DNA of 64,000 nt from Stictocephala bisonia. Its lineage: Eukaryota > Arthropoda > Insecta > Hemiptera > Membracidae. Position numbers and translations under genes: made by a program. Below, one piece after another: positions 59,362 through 64,000 of this stretch. The notes under the pieces are model-generated. The model made no database searches, was not told the DNA's origin, and worked only from the letters and a program-made list of their open reading frames with translations. Where the stretch lies: assembly GCA_035578905.1 (NCBI GenBank), contig JAQJVL010000103.1, positions 1,398,447 through 1,462,446 on the forward strand, in the 5' to 3' direction. Position 1 is the first letter of the stretch. Each line of letters opens with the position of its first letter.

Positions 59362-59798
59362 TATTGGCAATTTATAAAAGGTATTAACAATTTACTATTA
59401 AGTACAGTAAGACATTATTGGTCAAAATGAGCTTATTTTTCAAGTTTACTTTTGAGTATTAGTCATAGTTTGTTTTGAGCTAAAAATTAAAGAAAGACCT
59501 GTCAAAAATTACTACAAGGAAAGACCCATATTAGGGAAACAGTCGCATGCCTTTCACTAAAAAGTAAAACCGTAGCAATTATAGGTAGGACCGGCCGTAT
59601 TTTTTGTGTAGGTAGTTGAGTAACCGAGTTGTGAAATGCCGGTACATACTCTGGGCTCGGTCCACGGGCACCACGCAATGTTAAAGTGTTCGTTGCACAA
59701 ATTTCTATAATTAGACAAAGTTGTCATAAGTTGCGTACAGTTTGGTGATGATGCAATAATAATATTTGTAACTACGTATGTTTATGTATAAAATGTCT
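59362..59798. other. Unassigned DNA
   Basis: 59590-59690 is GC-richer (GTAGGACCGGCCGTATTTT, GGGCTCGGTCCACGGGCACC) with no frame. Function unknown. Confidence 0.35.
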
Positions 59799-60362
59799 AA
59801 CTGTGTCATTGTACCAACTGATGTACACTGCATACTTTGTTTGACTGTGATCGAATCATTGTATTTACAACTGATGTATACTGTATACTTTGTTTGACTG
59901 TGATCGAATCATTGTATTTACAACTGATGTATACTGTATACTTTGTTTGACTGTGATCGAATCATTGTATTTACAACTGATGTATTCTGTATACTTTGTT
60001 TGACTGTGATCGAATCATTGTATTTACAACTGATGTACACTGTATACTTTGTCTGACTGATCGAATCATTGTTTTTAAAACTGATGTATACTGTATACTT
60101 TGTCTGACTGATCGAATCATTGTTTTTAAAACTAATGTATACTGTATACTTTGTCTGACTGATCGAATCATTGTTTTTAAAACTGATGTGTACTGTATAC
60201 TTTGTCTGACTGATCGAATCATTGTTTTTAAAACTGATGTATACTTTGTCTGACTGATCGAATCATTGTTTTTTAAAACTGATGTATACTGTATACTTTG
60301 TCTGACTGATCGAATCATTGTTTTTAAAACTGATGTATACAGGTTCTTCGTCTGACTGATAC
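59799..60362. repeat. Tandem repeat in two sub-arrays: 53-bp then 51-bp
   Basis: Four 53-bp units (starts 59843, 59896, 59949, 60002: GACTGTGATCGAATCATTGT then ATTTACAACTGATG) are followed by six units of 51, 51, 51, 44, 52 and 49 bp (starts 60055 to 60304) lacking TG and reading TTTTTAAAACTGATG. A diverged partial unit precedes them. The switch is abrupt. Both strands stay open in the 51-bp part because 51 is divisible by 3 (85 and 115 codons), which is an artefact. Confidence 0.93.
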
Positions 60363-61891
60363 AAGTTCAGAAGGTGGAACTGAACCTAAATTGTTGGAGT
60401 TTGTTGTGTTATTCTTAATCGTTAGAACAATAATTAGATGTGAGCAATTTAAAATTATTCACTTATCTTGGTCCTTTGGACTTGATAAGCAAATAAATAT
60501 GAAAATCATATTAAACATTCAGTTCCGATTAATTATGCATTCTGTTTCTTTTGACGATAGTACGCTTGGCTGTGGGTGCTTTGACGAATCCACGCGGTTC
60601 TGCCATCATCAGAAAATAATGCATTACATATTATAAAGGATGGCTTAATTGGTCACATCTTGCAACATATTAGAAAATCCGTTTAGCAAACAACCGCAAA
60701 CCTCACAAAAATTGCAGTTCAATTTATAGTAAGTCGTTCAAGGTCATAGCTATTAAATCGTTATTATCGTTGGAGTTTAAAATACAAACTATAATTTCTT
60801 AGAAAACAGTGTGAAAGGTTTATGATCTGTAATTAAGGGCTCGATTATGAATACAAATTTTTAGCATATGCCTTTAGTTTGAAAGAGAATAACTAACCCA
60901 ATAAATTTATCCTCTCACAGTTGACTATTGATGTAAATCCTATTTGAAGAACATTGTCAACAGTGATTGTTTTAGGAGAAGTAAGACCTAATGAAGTTGA
61001 ATTTTCCCTGTAAACGCTGCAAACATCAATGAGGTCTGAGAGAGTTAATGGAGTCAGTCTCTGAAAATATTATTTGTCTCTCGGGTCTGAACCGTCAAAT
61101 GTAATTTTAATAGAGTTGGACGAGGAAGCCTCGGATCTAATTTGTAGCTAATGGCGGTCACGTAGGTTCGGATACAAGCGGTAATTAAATATGAGACTCC
61201 TCAGTTTCAAAGGAATTAGGGTTGTGTTGATCGCCAGCCTATTAGCATCCGAGGACACCACTTGTCTATCACTTCCAAGTGGTCTATTTTAAGAGTCTGC
61301 AGAGGCTGTTGGCTATGTTGGTTTTAATCTCATAAGAACAATATTATTTGCGAATCCATATTTGTTCGTTATTTATTGAAGAAAAGTTGAGTATAAGGTG
61401 TTATTTTAAAGGCTATCATATTGCGCATCGGGTTTGCTTTTTATATTTTGAATACGTACGGCTAGTTTTGAAAAAAAATAGGTGAAAATAAAATCTTCAA
61501 ACTTTATATTTTTACATTTGTTCTATAAAACTAATTAGACATTCGCAAAGAGATTCCAACACTCAATTTCATTCTTGATCAAATTAAATTTGTTTGGAAA
61601 AACTCCATTTAAAATAACTGTTTAGTTTGAATACGTGTGATCGTATGTTCGGTTCAAAAATAACATTGTTCTTTTTGGATTAAAACCAACATGGTCATTA
61701 TGAGCAGACTCATAAGTACCGGTAACAGTTTGAGTAAAATAATACTTTTCTGAGTGAACAAGTACTTGGCCACGTAAAATCTATGGCCTAAACCCATATA
61801 TCAATGATACTGTTCTAATAAAATGTATTGTTTGATAAATTTGGCTCAACTGTCTGGAATTGTTTGTGGTAAATGTGTCTGATTTATCGGT
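60363..61891. other. Unassigned DNA
   Basis: An 81-codon ORF starting at 60391 includes SFDDSTLGCGCFDESTRFCH but no known family. 61020-61290 has mixed composition and could hide an exon. I find no frame or splice pair to support one. Confidence 0.35.
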
Positions 61892-62430
61892 AAAATAGGG
61901 ATGGTCTTTGTTACTTCGTTAGTCTAAATTATGAAGAGTCTCAAAATAGGGATGGTCTTCTCTACTGCATAATTTTAAATAGTGAAGAGTCCCAAAATAG
62001 GGATGGTATTAGCTACTTCATTAGTCTAAATAGTGAAGAGTCCCAAAATAGGGATGATCTTCGCTACTTCATTAGTCTAAATAGTGAAGAGTCCCGAAAT
62101 AGGGATGGTCTTCACTACTCCATTAGTCTAAATAGTGAAGAGTCCCAAAATAGGGATGGTCTTCACTACTTCATAAGTCTAAATATTGAAGAGTCCCAAA
62201 ATATGGATGGTTTCCACCCTTCAATCAGTGTAAATAGTAGAAAGTACTAAAACAAGTTAGGTCTTCCTTCACCTCTCTAGTAAGTCTAAATAGTGGGGTA
62301 CCAAAACAGGGATGGACTCTATCCCTCCATAAAATTAAATTGGGATAGTAGTGGGTGGTATAATAATAAAGTGGAGGGTCCCAAAATTGGGATGTTCTGC
62401 ACTACAAATAAGTGTAGTTAGTGGAGCTTT
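61892..62430. repeat. 51-bp tandem repeat, 7 regular plus decayed copies
   Basis: Regular units start at 61892, 61943, 61994, 62045, 62096, 62147 and 62198, each exactly 51 bp (AAAATAGGGATGGTCTTCAC ... GTCTAAATAGTGAAGAGTCC). After 62248 the unit decays, with indels, to about 62430. Confidence 0.93.
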
Positions 62431-63661
62431 CTCTGAAACTATTAAGTTACTTCCTAAATACGTTTTATGTTTTAATTAGATAACACCTTCAGATTCCCAC
62501 TCTGGCTTCCACTTAAATGAGACTGTAATTTTTTTCTATTGGTGACCTCTTTCCCCACGCTAAAAGATCGATGGAGATAGTTGTCAATAGACTTAACTCA
62601 AGAAAATTAACAACCATTCCTTTGATAAATAAGGCCTCGAATATGTCCAATAGATGCTTTCATGGTCTAGGGACATATTTCTCTTCATGGTGCGTCTTTT
62701 GCCACCAAGGACGAAGTCTGTGTCACTCTGTGTGGTTCTTAAAATGCTTGCCTCTAAACGACAAGCATATCGGATTATTACTAACCTCAGCTACTGTCGG
62801 TGCAGAAATTGTGTGCACCCGAGTTTAAAGGTTGTTCTTGAAGGAACTAAGATACATCCGATAAATCTAATAACGCCATTGTTTTTATCGTTTAATTTCA
62901 CGTTATGACATATGCATTTTAAAATTGTATGATAACTTTTAGTAATTTTAATCCCAGCTGGAACTGAAAAAGTACCGGAATTTCAATTAGTTTTAACTGT
63001 ACATAAAATTTACACTGTTACTACTAAAAACCCGTCAATGTATCAAATTTATATTTTAATACCTCTTGATAGACTTTTTTCTATAAGTTTTATACATATT
63101 AGAATTTTAATTCTTCGATAAAAATGTTCTTATCAATTACCTGAAACATTATTTTCTTGGCTTATAGAGGTCGTAAATTGGAGACTTATAGATGTCTCCA
63201 TCGTTATCTATATAATATATTTTATCAATATGAAATCAATATTAAAGTACTACATTTATTTACAAATATGAAAGTAATGTATCGTAACTATATATGTAAT
63301 GAGGATTACAGCAAGAGCAAGTAATTAATTTTACGACCTTTAAAAGGCAAGTAAACAATGTTGAAAATTGAAAATTGAAAATTGTTTATTTTCCCATACA
63401 GCATACAAAATTTACATCTTTTCCTTATTTTAACAGTATAAAAAAAAAGACGCTCAAGATAAAAACTATATATATGTACCATATCAATTTATCTTAACTA
63501 AACTAAAAACTACCAAAACTGCTGCAGGGAAATATACTGACATGCAAGGGGATCAGAAATGTCCCCTGTCTGCATGCAGGAGCTCAGTTGGACTTAGACT
63601 GTAAAAATATAATATTATTTAAAGGAAAACAAAAATAACTTGCATGCAGTCATTGCCAGGT
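62431..63661. other. Unassigned DNA
   Basis: Two overlapping + frames of 84-85 codons (62571-62828, 62654-62908) cover a GC-richer patch. The second contains LSYCRCRNCVHPSLKVVL, and neither is recognised. 63362-63384 is a small TGAAAAT triplication. Confidence 0.35.
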
Positions 63662-63704
63662 AAGCCTACATACACATACACGAGTTGTATGTGTATGTAG
63701 GCTT
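63662..63704. repeat. Perfect 19-bp hairpin with 5-nt loop
   Basis: AAGCCTACATACACATACA (63662-63680), loop CGAGT, then the exact complement (63686-63704). The stem is longer than any other short perfect inverted repeat I saw. It is shorter than a normal pre-miRNA (~60-70 nt), and the arms do not extend further. Confidence 0.92.
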
Positions 63705-64000
63705 GTGTATCAAATGTTTCAGGCAATTGATATGCATTTTTTTCATCGAAAAGAAAAATTTTAAAATTTATAAAACTCAAAAAACCTATCAACCAGGTAT
63801 TAAAAATATTAATGAGATACATTAACGGATTTTTTAATAAGGACGGTGTAAATTTTATGTATAGTGAAAACTAGTAAAAATTCCGCTACTTTTTAGTTCA
63901 AACTAGGATAAAAATTATTAAAATTTGCAGTAAAATGTTAAAATGTATATGTCGTAACGTAAAATTAAACGATAAAAACAAAAGTGTTATTAGATTTTTC
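63705..64000. other. AT-rich DNA to window end
   Basis: Nothing recognised. Confidence 0.45.

Noticed and set aside
58413..59430. Pair of similar 60-codon frames on opposite strands as duplicated genes
   Set aside because: They are the two arms of a palindromic MITE.
59971..60318. 115-codon minus frame of a Ser/Val/Gln-rich repeat
   Set aside because: Produced by the 51-bp tandem repeat. The + strand is open too.

Overview
This is a repeat-dominated piece of a eukaryotic, almost certainly insect, nuclear genome. The DNA is strongly AT-rich, long open frames are absent outside repeats, and there are several arrays of the insect-type telomeric pentamer (TTAGG/CCTAA). The transposons are of classes common in insects: Helitron, mariner-like TA-flanked MITEs, a hAT-like MITE, a Penelope-like element, and LINEs with YADD/FADD reverse-transcriptase motifs. 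I see no complete host protein-coding gene, no rRNA, no functional tRNA, no CRISPR and no bacterial-style operon. Most open frames are alternate-start or tandem-repeat artefacts.

Left part (1-14 kb): a 40-bp tandem repeat at the edge, the first copies of hairpin-ended repeat family A, a mariner-like MITE (family E), a decayed Helitron 3' end with a PIF1-type helicase remnant, a 31-bp minisatellite, a Helitron-like non-autonomous element with a CTAG-T end, a textbook 313-bp TA-flanked MITE, a 0.5-kb telomere-like array and a broken LINE. A small CpG-rich island ending in a GTAAGT donor (14.24-14.35 kb) is the best candidate for the first exon of a real host gene.

Middle (16-38 kb): nested and abutting transposons. 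Families C, A, D and E lie end to end at 17.0-19.0 kb. An inverted-repeat element carrying a LINE fragment joins two Helitron-like elements whose ends face each other at 20.8-22.7 kb. Three copies of a hAT-like MITE rich in TATCGATA are present, two with recognisable 8-bp target duplications. There is a Penelope-like element with a GIY-YIG endonuclease remnant, and a 1.2-kb inverted-repeat segment filled with degenerate telomeric pentamers and carrying a second MITE. A tRNA-like sequence, pseudogene or SINE head, lies at 37.7 kb.

Right part (38-64 kb): long stretches with nothing recognisable, broken by further copies of families A, B, D and N, a tandem pair of palindromic TGACGTCA sites, a LINE fragment, an 898-bp foldback MITE, and four sizeable minisatellites: 60-bp x22, 76-bp x8, 53/51-bp x10 and 51-bp x7. 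One 60-bp array is open in one frame for 296 codons purely because 60 is divisible by three. There is no gene network here. What the window offers is a record of layered transposition and tandem amplification. Family letters (A-N) are my own labels, based on copies matched to each other by eye.
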